This document shows, piece by piece, positions 49,671 to 57,617 of a DNA stretch of 64,000 nt. Below the pieces are notes generated by a model that saw only the letters and a list, made by a program, of their open reading frames with translations, was not told the DNA's origin and searched no databases. Every line of letters begins with the position of its first letter. The stretch's first letter is position 1. This stretch comes from Verrucomicrobiota bacterium (GTDB lineage Bacteria > Verrucomicrobiota > Verrucomicrobiia > Chthoniobacterales > SZAS-18), in contig JAFEGM010000034.1 of the NCBI GenBank assembly GCA_018240025.1, forward strand, positions 125,639 to 189,638, read 5' to 3'. A program made the position numbers and the translations under genes.

Positions 49671-52303
49671 CGGGGCCTCGGCGGGTGACGTGGCGGGTGG
49701 ACGTGACCGACGTGCATCGCCTTGGCCGCGGGGCTGTCGCGCATCGGCAGCCGCGTCCGTCGGACGCCGTCGAAGGCCTGGAGCGCGCCGGCCACGGCGG
49801 CCGCGGTCGGCACGAGGCCGATCTCGCCGACGCCCTTGGCGCCGTACGGCCCCTCTGGCTCGGGATCCTCGACGAGGAGCACCTCGATCTCGGGCACGTC
49901 GCGCGCGCGGAGCGCCCCGAGGTCGCGGACGTTCGTCACCGTCGGCATCCCGTTCTCGAGCGGGAGGTCCTCGGTGAGCGCGTACCCGAGGCCCATCACC
50001 ACCGCGCCCTCCACCTGGGCGCGACAGAGCTGGGGGTTGATCGCGCGCCCCACGTCGTGGGCGGCGACGATGCGGGCGACGTGGCCCTCCCGGTCGAGCA
50101 CGCAGACCTGCGTCGCGAAGCCGTACGTGGTGTGGGTGCGGGGCGCGTCGACCTTCGCGGAGAGCGGCGTGGTCGGAGCCGGCTGCTCGTCGCCGCCGAA
50201 CACTCGTCCCGAGAGCGACGCGAGGGTCCCGCCCTCGTCGAGCGCGGCGCGGAGCTTCTTGCCGGCGGCGAGCACGGCGCGGCCGCCGAGGAGGATCGCC
50301 CGCGAGCCGGTGGTCTGACCGCAGCCGAGTGGGTGCTGCGTGTCCATGGCCGGCCGGAACCGCTGCACGGAGAGGCCGGTCGTCTCGGCGGCGATCTGCG
50401 CGAGCGCCGTCCAGAGGCCCTGCCCCATCTCGGTGTACCCGCTGAAGAGGGTCACGTCGCCGTCGTCCTCGACGACGAGGCGCGCGCGCCCCCACTCCTC
50501 GGCCCCGTTGCCGAGTCCGCTGTTCTTGATGCCGCAAGCGATGCCCACCGCGAGGCCCTCGGCGCGGGCGGCCTCGAAGGCAGGGCGCACCGCGAGGAGC
50601 GTCTTCTTGATGCCCACGGACGCGGTGGGGCGTTGCCCACTGGTCAGCGGATCGCCCGGGTCGACCGCGTTCTGGTAGCGCATGGTCCAGCGATCGAGCC
50701 CACAGCGATCGGCGAGCTCGTCGAGGCAGGCTTCGAGGGCGAACGTGATCTGGGGGACGCCGAACCCGCGCATCGCGCCCGACGGCGGGTTGTTCGTGTA
50801 GGCCGCGCGTGCGACCACGTCGACGGCGGGCACGCGGTAGGGCCCGCAGGCGTGGCCCGCGGCGCGCTCGAGGACCTTCGCGCCGACCGAGGCGTACGCG
50901 CCCGAGTCGCCGAGGATGCGCGCGCGCACCGCGACGAGGGTGCCGTCACCCGCACAGCCGACCTCGATCTCGATGGAGACGGGGTGCCGCTTCGGGTGCA
51001 TGCGGATCGACTCGTCGCGACGGAGGGCGACGCGTACGGGGCGCCTGGTCTTGTGGGCGAGGAGCGCCGCGTGGCCTTGCACGAGCAGGTCCTCCTTGCC
51101 GCCGAACGCGCCGCCGGACGGGACGAGCTTCACGAACACGCGGTCGAGCGGCAGCCCGAGCAGGCTCGCGATCTGCCGCTGGTCGTCGAAGACCCCCTGC
51201 CCCTGCGAGAACACCGCCACGCCGTCGCCGCGGGGCTCGGCCACCGCGCACTCGGGCTCGAGGAACAGGTGCTCGATGCGCTGGGTCTCGAAGCGGCCGT
51301 GGGCCACGTACGCCGCGGCGGCGAGGGCGTGGGCCGCGTCGCCGCGCTGGATCACCGAGTGCCCGAGCAGGTTCGGGTGCCGCGGGTTGACCTGGGACGC
51401 CGCGGGGGCGAGCGCTTCCTCGGCCGACAGGACGGGCGTCGCCGGGAGCCACTCGACCACGACCTCGGCGGCGGCCGCGCGGGCGTCCGCCTCGGTCTCG
51501 GCCGCGACGACCGCGACCACGTCGCCGACGCAGCGGGCCTCCTCGCCCTCGGCGACGAGCACCGGCCAGTCGGCCTCGATCAGGCCCTGCCAGCGCTCCC
51601 CAGGCACGTCGCGCGCCGTGAGCACGCACGCGACGCCCGGCATGGCCGCCGCCTTCGCGACGTCGATCGACAGGAGCTTCGCGCGGGCGTGGGGCGAGAA
51701 CACGAGCGCACCATGGAGCATGCGCTCACGGACCAGGTCGCTGACGAACGGCTGCTGGCCGAGGACGAGCGCGGCCGCGTCGAGCCGACCGACCGGCGCT
51801 CCGACGCCGCCCTCGCGGAGGGGTGCGGGCGCCGTTCCCCCGCGCCGCAGCTCGGCGAGGTGCTCCATCGCGTCGACGATGCGGCCGTAGCTCGCGCACC
51901 GACAGAGGTGGACGTCGAGGCCGCGGGCGATCTCCGCGCGGGTGGGCTCCGGGTGCCGCTCGAGGAACGTGTGGGCGTGGAGCGCGATGCCGGGGAGGCA
52001 GAACCCGCACTGGCCGGCCGCCGCGCCCTCGAAGGCCTGGACGATGTGGACGCGCTCCTTGGCGTCGAGCCCCTCGAGCGTGAGCACCTCGTGCCCTTCG
52101 ACCGCCACGGTCGGCTCGGTGCACGTGACGCGTGCGTGCCCGTGGACGATGGCGAGGCACGCACCGCACTGCCCCTGGGGGTGGCAGCCGTCCTTCACCG
52201 ACGTGATGCCGAGGCGCTGTCGCAGCGTCTCGAGCAGCCGCTCGTCGGAGCGAACGTTCACGCGGACGGGCTCGCCGTTGAGGACGAAGCGGACCTCCGG
52301 CAT
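49667..52303 (-). CDS. xdhD: XdhD-like selenium-dependent xanthine dehydrogenase/purine hydroxylase (fused 2Fe-2S and Mo domains)
   Basis: An 878-residue molybdenum hydroxylase. N-terminal [2Fe-2S] domain: C40, C46, C49, C61 in '[11 protein letters not shown]' and following; second cluster: C99, C102, C134, C136 in 'CGFC' and 'CRC'. The molybdopterin part has '[22 protein letters not shown]', '[15 protein letters not shown]', '[14 protein letters not shown]' and the catalytic glutamate in '[12 protein letters not shown]'. This iron-sulfur/Mo fusion without a flavin domain matches the XdhD/selenium-dependent xanthine dehydrogenase type. No FAD subunit (YgfM-like) is encoded nearby. It is first in a four-gene operon with ssnA and the two PLP genes. 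Selenium enters as a labile cofactor ligand, so no selenocysteine is expected. Confidence 0.92.
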   Translation of the reverse strand: MPEVRFVLNGEPVRVNVRSDERLLETLRQRLGITSVKDGCHPQGQCGACLAIVHGHARVTCTEPTVAVEGHEVLTLEGLDAKERVHIVQAFEGAAAGQCGFCLPGIALHAHTFLERHPEPTRAEIARGLDVHLCRCASYGRIVDAMEHLAELRRGGTAPAPLREGGVGAPVGRLDAAALVLGQQPFVSDLVRERMLHGALVFSPHARAKLLSIDVAKAAAMPGVACVLTARDVPGERWQGLIEADWPVLVAEGEEARCVGDVVAVVAAETEADARAAAAEVVVEWLPATPVLSAEEALAPAASQVNPRHPNLLGHSVIQRGDAAHALAAAAYVAHGRFETQRIEHLFLEPECAVAEPRGDGVAVFSQGQGVFDDQRQIASLLGLPLDRVFVKLVPSGGAFGGKEDLLVQGHAALLAHKTRRPVRVALRRDESIRMHPKRHPVSIEIEVGCAGDGTLVAVRARILGDSGAYASVGAKVLERAAGHACGPYRVPAVDVVARAAYTNNPPSGAMRGFGVPQITFALEACLDELADRCGLDRWTMRYQNAVDPGDPLTSGQRPTASVGIKKTLLAVRPAFEAARAEGLAVGIACGIKNSGLGNGAEEWGRARLVVEDDGDVTLFSGYTEMGQGLWTALAQIAAETTGLSVQRFRPAMDTQHPLGCGQTTGSRAILLGGRAVLAAGKKLRAALDEGGTLASLSGRVFGGDEQPAPTTPLSAKVDAPRTHTTYGFATQVCVLDREGHVARIVAAHDVGRAINPQLCRAQVEGAVVMGLGYALTEDLPLENGMPTVTNVRDLGALRARDVPEIEVLLVEDPEPEGPYGAKGVGEIGLVPTAAAVAGALQAFDGVRRTRLPMRDSPAAKAMHVGHVHPPRHPPRPR

Positions 52304-52393
52304 GGCCTGGAACGGTGCAAATGCGCGGCCACGGCCGGCGCTGCGCCATCTCTGGCGGGTCGGTCGGCGCGCGGTGCACCGTTTGCGTCCCGG

Positions 52394-52720
52394 TCACCGA
52401 CAGTTCGCCACGACCCCGACCCACGTCGGCCGGTTCCGCGGGGCACCCGGCTCCTCGGCGAGCTCGATCACGGAGTCGCCGCCGAGCTCCGCGGCCGCGC
52501 CGCGGAGGCCGTCGTAGGGGAACGTCTTCTCGCCCGACGACCACGCGCGCACGCGCCCGAGCTTGTGGCACGTGGGTGGAGGATCGCCGGCCCCCTCGAC
52601 GCCGTAGAGCACCACGGCGGCGCCGGCGGTCGGCGCCTTGGCGGGCGCGCCCTCGAGGATCTGCCAGGTGCGTGCGCCACAGCCAGCGAGGAGCACGAAG
52701 CCCAGGATCGCGAATCGCAT
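52394..52720 (-). CDS. Small lipoprotein, YbjQ/DUF4156-like
   Basis: A 108-residue lipoprotein with signal peptide 'FAILGFVLLAGC' (lipidation at residue 14). The mature part 'CHKLGRVRAWSSGEKTFPYDGLRGAAAELGGDSVIELAEE' has the pattern of small envelope proteins of the YbjQ/DUF4156 kind, where an 'LR..AA.LGGD.V' helix precedes a final strand. It stands alone on the minus strand, 90 bases from the hydroxylase start. Function unknown. Confidence 0.7.
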   Translation of the reverse strand: MRFAILGFVLLAGCGARTWQILEGAPAKAPTAGAAVVLYGVEGAGDPPPTCHKLGRVRAWSSGEKTFPYDGLRGAAAELGGDSVIELAEEPGAPRNRPTWVGVVANCR

Positions 52721-52873
52721 GCGTCGACCCTAGCCCGAATCTGTGGCGTTCGCCTCGGCCCACGGCGGACGGAAGAATTTCTTCCGATCGTGGACGACAC
52801 CCGCGGCCGGCCTCCGTCTTCGCCCGTGAGCCGCGCGGATCCGGAGGGACCGGGGCGCGGCGCGGAGGCGATC

Positions 52874-53155
52874 ATGAAGGCGATCAAGATCATCGGTGCC
52901 ATCTTCGGTGTGCTCGGCGTGGCCGTGGCGGTCCTCTACCTCGGCTGGCTGAGCCCCCCCTCGGGCGAGGCGGTGTGCGGCAACGTGGCCCGCATCCTCG
53001 AGAAGGAGGTCGGCAAGAAGATGAGCGACAAGGAGAAGACGGAGTGCATCGCGCAGGCCGAGAAGGCCCCCGAGTTCGGCCGCGCCGTCTGGGTCAAGAA
53101 CCTCAAGTGCATGCGCGACGCCCAGAGCTCGAAGGACCTCGAGACCTGCAAGTAG
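52874..53155 (+). CDS. Small membrane-anchored four-Cys protein
   Basis: A 93-residue protein with an N-terminal membrane helix ('IIGAIFGVLGVAVAVLYLGWL') and a short exported domain with four cysteines ('AVCGNVARILEKEVGKKMSDKEKTECIAQAEK', 'NLKCMRDAQSSKDLETCK'). The C...C...C...C spacing suggests two disulfides, a helix-hairpin like that of small periplasmic Cys proteins. The ATG at 52874 has a GGAGGCG ribosome site. Convergent with the zinc-ribbon lipoprotein gene. Function unknown. Confidence 0.7.
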   Translation: MKAIKIIGAIFGVLGVAVAVLYLGWLSPPSGEAVCGNVARILEKEVGKKMSDKEKTECIAQAEKAPEFGRAVWVKNLKCMRDAQSSKDLETCK

Positions 53156-53170
53156 AGCGGAGCGCGCGCG

Positions 53171-53605
53171 TCAGGGCGGCGTCGGCGACCCGTAGAGCGG
53201 CGCCGCGCCGCCGGTGTCCGTCGCGGCGCTGCCGTCACCGCTCGAGTCCGCCGCGGAGTCCACCGCGGAGTCCACCTTGATCCCCGTGTCGGGCGGGCCA
53301 CCGTAGGCGGCCACGGGCCCCCCGGTGTCCGAGGTGTCGATGCCGTCGTCCTTCGTCGCGCTCGTGTCGGCCGCGCCGTCCGTGCTGCCGTCGGCCACGG
53401 TGCCCGTGTCGGTCGAGCCCTCGGTCGTCTCGCTGCCGCCGCACGCCGCGACGGTCGTCGCGAAGGCGAACAACGCGCCGCGCGTGAGCCGGGTGGCGGG
53501 CGAGGCCGAGGCGCGGGGCTGCGGGGCGGCGGCGCCGCAGAACGGGCAGGTCTCGTCGCCGGCGCGGACGTGGCGACGGCAGGCAAGGCAAGGCGAAAAC
53601 GACAT
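53171..53605 (-). CDS. Zinc-ribbon lipoprotein with repeated YG[GS]P motif, candidate radical-SAM substrate
   Basis: A 144-residue protein. The N-terminus is a zinc ribbon (C6-x2-C9 ... C20-x2-C23, 'PCLACRRHVRAGDETCPFCGA'). Next come a hydrophobic segment and a lipobox-like 'TVAACGG', then a long Ser/Thr/Asp/Gly tail. In the tail two related motifs occur: 'VAAYGGPPDTG' and, at the very end, 'APLYGSPTPP'. The ATG at 53605 has a GAGGAG ribosome site and follows the radical SAM gene by 35 bases on the same strand. Position and motif repetition make it a plausible peptide substrate of that enzyme; this is inference. Confidence 0.7.
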   Translation of the reverse strand: MSFSPCLACRRHVRAGDETCPFCGAAAPQPRASASPATRLTRGALFAFATTVAACGGSETTEGSTDTGTVADGSTDGAADTSATKDDGIDTSDTGGPVAAYGGPPDTGIKVDSAVDSAADSSGDGSAATDTGGAAPLYGSPTPP

Positions 53606-53640
53606 CGGTGGCGGTCTCCTCGGGGTGGTTGCTTCGGTGG

Positions 53641-54954
53641 TCAGTCGTCGGAGATCCAGCCCTCGCCGGTCTCGACGATCTTCTCGACGCGCGCGCGCTC
53701 GTCGGCGGGCCAGTCCTCGACCACGATCTCGAAGAGGCCGTGGTCGAACGGGTCGCCAGGCGCCGCGTGCGTGCGCACGATGCGCTCGCGCTTGCCCTCG
53801 CGCAGGAGCTCGAGCTGGCGGTGGTGGCAGAACGGGTTGTTGCCGGGCTTGCCGAACAGCACCTGGGTGGTCCACATGCAGCCGGCGCGGCACGTGTCGG
53901 CGTAGTAGCAGGTGCGGCAGTAGCCCGAGAGGTCGTCGACGGTGCGGTCGCGCGTGTAGCGCAGCGGCGCCGAGCGCTCCCAGATCTCCTCGAGCGTGTT
54001 GTCGCGGATGTTGCCGCCGGCCCACTCGTTCGACGTGAGCGACGGGCAGCCCTTGATGTCGCCGTTGGCCTCGATGCCGAGCGTGGAGCGCCCGGCGCCG
54101 CAGCTCGCCATGTGGCCGCGCGGCATGGTCCCGCGGAGCACCTCTTCGTAGGGGCCGAAGTAGCCGACGTTGTTGCCCGGCCAGACGCGCACCTTGCGCG
54201 GATCGGCGACGTTCTTCTTGAGGCGCGCGAGCATGGGCATGGTCTCGAGCACCATGTACGGCTCGAGCAGGAGGTTCGGCTCGTCGGCGGCACGCCCCAT
54301 GGCGACGGTCAGCTGCACCTGCCAGCTGTGGATGCCCTGGTCGCAGAGCACGGGGAAGAGCTGCTCCACCTCGCGCCGGTTGGGCCGGCAGATCTGCGTG
54401 TTGCACGAGATGTGGACGCCCGCCTCGCGCAGGTTCTCGAGCGCCTGCATGGCGGCCTTGAAGCTGCCCTTCGCGCCACGGAGCTGGTCGTGCATCGACT
54501 CGAAGCCGTCGATCGAGACGCTGACGCTCTGGATGCCGGCGTCCTTGAGCTGGGCGACGCGCTCCTTGTGCAGGCCGCGCCCGCCGGTCGTCATCGTGCA
54601 CTGCATGCCGCGATCGCGGACCCGCCGGGCGATCTGGGTCCAGTCGTCCCGCAGGTACGCCTCGCCGCCGATCAGGGTGACCTCGAGCGTGCCGAGCGCC
54701 GCCATCTGGTCGACGAGGTCGAGCGCCTCGGCGGTGGAGAGCTCGTCGGGGCGCTCGCGGCCGGCGCGGGAGCCGCAGTGGCGACACGCGAGGTCGCACT
54801 GCAGGGTCACCTCCCACACCGCGTAGATCGGGCGCCAGCGCTTGTCCTTCTCGCGCGACTCGCCGGCGAGCGGGAGGTTGCGCTTGGCCTTCGGCGCGAC
54901 GGGGGCGATCGGGAGGTGCTTGGGGCGGGGGCCGATGTCCTGCATCGCGGGCAT
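53641..54954 (-). CDS. Radical SAM/SPASM maturase
   Basis: A 437-residue radical SAM enzyme. The SAM-binding [4Fe-4S] motif is C53-x3-C57-x2-C60 ('VTLQCDLACRHCGSR'), followed by the barrel elements 'EVTLIGGEAYLRDDW' and 'SVSVSIDGFESMHDQLRG'. The C-terminal SPASM domain for auxiliary clusters is complete: 'SCGAGRSTLGIEANGDIKGCPSL', 'GNIRDNTLEEIWERSAPLRYTRDR' and 'YCRTCYYADTCRAGCMW'. SPASM proteins usually modify ribosomally made peptides or proteins. The nearest candidate substrate is the downstream lipoprotein at 53171. The ATG at 54954 is used; one at 54945 is equally possible. Confidence 0.9.
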   Translation of the reverse strand: MPAMQDIGPRPKHLPIAPVAPKAKRNLPLAGESREKDKRWRPIYAVWEVTLQCDLACRHCGSRAGRERPDELSTAEALDLVDQMAALGTLEVTLIGGEAYLRDDWTQIARRVRDRGMQCTMTTGGRGLHKERVAQLKDAGIQSVSVSIDGFESMHDQLRGAKGSFKAAMQALENLREAGVHISCNTQICRPNRREVEQLFPVLCDQGIHSWQVQLTVAMGRAADEPNLLLEPYMVLETMPMLARLKKNVADPRKVRVWPGNNVGYFGPYEEVLRGTMPRGHMASCGAGRSTLGIEANGDIKGCPSLTSNEWAGGNIRDNTLEEIWERSAPLRYTRDRTVDDLSGYCRTCYYADTCRAGCMWTTQVLFGKPGNNPFCHHRQLELLREGKRERIVRTHAAPGDPFDHGLFEIVVEDWPADERARVEKIVETGEGWISDD

Positions 54955-55012
54955 CGTACGCGCTAGCAGGCGGCGTGCCACCGGAACCCTGCGAAAGGAC
55001 GTGGAATCGACC

Positions 55013-56239
55013 CTAGGCGTGGGTGCCACCGTGTGCCGGGTCCCGGGGCCGGCGCGGCGCGAACCCCTGCCGGACGATGGCGAGCCCCACGCGCGCGAGC
55101 AGCGCCTTGTCCACGGACAAGCCGCCGAAGTACTGGACGCCCAGCGTGATGGTGTCCGGGATGGCGAGCAGCGCGCGCTCGTAGTGCACGCGGCTCGGGC
55201 CGAAGAACCGGTGGGCGAGCTCGTGGCGGACGCGGTGATCGATCCCGACGCCCGCGCGCGCGAGCACCGCGGGGAAGCCCTCGAACCCGAGGTCACCGGT
55301 GCGCAGGCGGTCGGCGAGCCACGGCCCGGCGAGCGCGCCGTGCAGGATGGCCTGCGCGATCCCCTCGCCCGTGATCGGATCGACGCCTGCGGCCTCGCCC
55401 ACGAGCAGCACCCGCGGCCCCGCGACCGGCTCGAACGGCGAGAACCCGCGCTCGGCGTAGCGCTTCTTCTTGCAGCGCCCGAGGTCGAGCCCGAGCTCGG
55501 CGAGCCTTCGCCCGAGGCGCGCCGCGAGGTCCTCGCCGTCGGCGCGCGTGCCCGGCAGCATCAGGTGGTAGGCGCCGCGACAGACGAGCGGTCGGCCGTC
55601 GACGATCGTCGGAAAATCCCACAGGTATCCGACGAAGTCCGGGTCGACGACGTGGAAGTGCCAGAGGTCTCTCGGCAGGTCGGAGTCGACCGGCTCGGTG
55701 TCGACCTCGAGCACCTGGGCGCGCCACGTGGCGACGCCGGGGGCGAGCTCCTTGCGGACGAGGCTGCCGACGCCGTCGGCCCCGACCAGGGCCCGCGTGC
55801 GCAGGGTGCCCGCGCTCGTCTCGAGCGTGACGCCGCCCTCGTCACGCGCGATGCGCAGGACCTTGACGCCGTCGCGCACTGCGATGCCCCGGGCGCGGGC
55901 CTGCTCGGCGAGCGCGTGATCGAACTCGACGCGCCGGACCACCCGCCCGATCCGCCGACCCCGCGGGTCGCGGCGGAAGAAGCCGCCCTCGGGGAGCGCG
56001 ACGCTCATGCCGGTGGCCCAGACGCTCGGCACGTCGACCGTGACCCCGATGGACGCGAGCGCCCGGTCGGCCCGACCGGCGAGCCCGCCGGCGCACGGCT
56101 TCTCCCGGGGGTACGGCTCCTTCTCGAGCACGACCATGCGTCGCCGCAGCTCTGGATCCCGGTGGGCCGCGAACAGCGCGGTCGAGAGCCCCGCCGGGCC
56201 ACCCCCGACGACCACGAGGTCGTGATCCGGTCGGGTCAT
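55013..56239 (-). CDS. Geranylgeranyl-reductase-family FAD oxidoreductase
   Basis: A 408-residue flavoprotein. The N-terminal dinucleotide-binding motif is 'VVVGGGPAGLSTALFAAH' (G12-x-G-x2-G). The family signature 'EKEPYPREKPCAGGLAGRADRAL' follows, with the conserved Cys, and the second FAD motif is 'RVLLVGEAAGVDPITGEGIAQAILHG'. Members reduce isoprenoid chains of lipids, quinones or carotenoids, or halogenate. Specificity cannot be read here. The ATG at 56239 begins the Rossmann fold; the frame is open 41 codons upstream, but without family likeness. Confidence 0.88.
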   Translation of the reverse strand: MTRPDHDLVVVGGGPAGLSTALFAAHRDPELRRRMVVLEKEPYPREKPCAGGLAGRADRALASIGVTVDVPSVWATGMSVALPEGGFFRRDPRGRRIGRVVRRVEFDHALAEQARARGIAVRDGVKVLRIARDEGGVTLETSAGTLRTRALVGADGVGSLVRKELAPGVATWRAQVLEVDTEPVDSDLPRDLWHFHVVDPDFVGYLWDFPTIVDGRPLVCRGAYHLMLPGTRADGEDLAARLGRRLAELGLDLGRCKKKRYAERGFSPFEPVAGPRVLLVGEAAGVDPITGEGIAQAILHGALAGPWLADRLRTGDLGFEGFPAVLARAGVGIDHRVRHELAHRFFGPSRVHYERALLAIPDTITLGVQYFGGLSVDKALLARVGLAIVRQGFAPRRPRDPAHGGTHA

Positions 56240-56360
56240 CCCCGGCGCCTCGGCCCGTCGTCCATCGGGGTGCTTCGTTACCGCGGGTCTTGGCCCCCCG
56301 ACAAGGGCGCCGCGCGGAAGATCCCAGTGAATCGGGCCGCGTCTCGGCCGTCCCTCCCCC

Positions 56361-57548
56361 ATGCGCGCACGCTGGGCCTTCCTCCTCGCTTCCGCCGCCT
56401 TCGTCGCGGCCGTTCCCTACGCCGAACGGGCCTCGGCCCAGGTGCCGCCCATCCCGACGACCCTCCCCCCGATCCCCACCGGCCTCCCTGGCCTGCCGCC
56501 GGTGCCGGTCGTCCCCGGTCCGACCGGCGGCGGCAAGGTGGCCAAGATCACGTCGGCCAAGCCCGAGGGCGACCTCCGCCTCTCCGCGGGCCTCGGCGTC
56601 GACGCCGCGGGCGCGCTCTCCATCTCGATGGCCGCCATCAAGCACCCCGACCTCCCGGGCGTGCCGGTGAACCCGCTCTTCGCCAACGTCACCATCTCGG
56701 CGCAGCTCTCGGGCTCGCTCGCGCTGTCATGCTCGATCGGCGGCGTCTCGTCGTCGCACACCGCGCCCGTCGACCTCGTGTTCGTCAACGACACGACCGG
56801 GTCGATGTCCGGCACCGTGAACGGCATCTCCGACTCGATCAAGACCTTCGCGCAGAAGGTCGCGGCGGGCGGCATCGACGCGCGCTTCTCGATGTACACG
56901 TACGGCGACGCCTTCGCCACGCGCGGCAAGCCCGGCAAGTTCTACGTCGGCAAGGGCGACTTCGATCCGCCGTCGTTCGACAACATCGCCCGGCCGTACG
57001 TGGGCCTGTCCGATCTCGGCACCTTCGAGAAGTTCCTCGGCGAGATGAAGACCAGCGGCGCGCTCGGCCAGGGCGGCGGCGACTCGGCCGAGAACACCCT
57101 CGGCGCGCTGCAGTACGCCGATCGGCACCTCGGCTACCGCCCCGGGGCCGCGCACGTGTTCGTCGTCGTCGGTGACAACCCCTCGCACCAGAAGGGCGAC
57201 GGCACCTCGAACAACTACGGGCCGAATTGGCTGCCGCCGAGCGGCGAGGACGTCGTGTCCGAGCTGTCGGGCCGCGGCGTGGTGCACGTCGTCGGCAAGG
57301 ACACGGGCAAGGCCCCCTACTACAACCTCAAGAACCTCGCCGACGCCACCGGCGGCGAGTTCAAGCCGCTGCCCAAGGACGGCAAGGTCGACCTCACGAC
57401 CCTCGGCCTCGATGCGTACCTCACCAGCGGGTACAAGGGCATCTGCACGGGCCTCGCCGCCGGGTCCATCGACGTGACCATCCGCGCGACCGTGGTCGGC
57501 AAGAAGGTCTACGTCGGCACGCTCGCGTTCAAGGTGGTCGTGAGCTGA
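56361..57548 (+). CDS. Secreted von Willebrand factor A domain protein
   Basis: A 395-residue exported protein. The signal peptide ends near 'AERASAQ' (residue 27), then a Pro-rich spacer ('VPPIPTTLPPIPTGLPGLPPVP'). The vWA domain has a complete MIDAS start D144-x-T-G-S148-x-S150 in 'VFVNDTTGSMSGTVNG', plus 'GGGDSAENTLGALQYA' with the MIDAS Thr/Ser region and 'HVFVVVGDNPSHQKGDG'. Such proteins bind Mg2+ and partner proteins or matrix. The divergent neighbour is the FAD oxidoreductase; the TonB-receptor fusion follows in the same direction. Confidence 0.85.
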   Translation: MRARWAFLLASAAFVAAVPYAERASAQVPPIPTTLPPIPTGLPGLPPVPVVPGPTGGGKVAKITSAKPEGDLRLSAGLGVDAAGALSISMAAIKHPDLPGVPVNPLFANVTISAQLSGSLALSCSIGGVSSSHTAPVDLVFVNDTTGSMSGTVNGISDSIKTFAQKVAAGGIDARFSMYTYGDAFATRGKPGKFYVGKGDFDPPSFDNIARPYVGLSDLGTFEKFLGEMKTSGALGQGGGDSAENTLGALQYADRHLGYRPGAAHVFVVVGDNPSHQKGDGTSNNYGPNWLPPSGEDVVSELSGRGVVHVVGKDTGKAPYYNLKNLADATGGEFKPLPKDGKVDLTTLGLDAYLTSGYKGICTGLAAGSIDVTIRATVVGKKVYVGTLAFKVVVS

Positions 57549-57617
57549 CCTCGTCCGCGCGGCTGGCTCGGCGCAAGCGCGTTGCGCTCCCCCCGTACGG
57601 GGTGGGATGCTCGGCGC

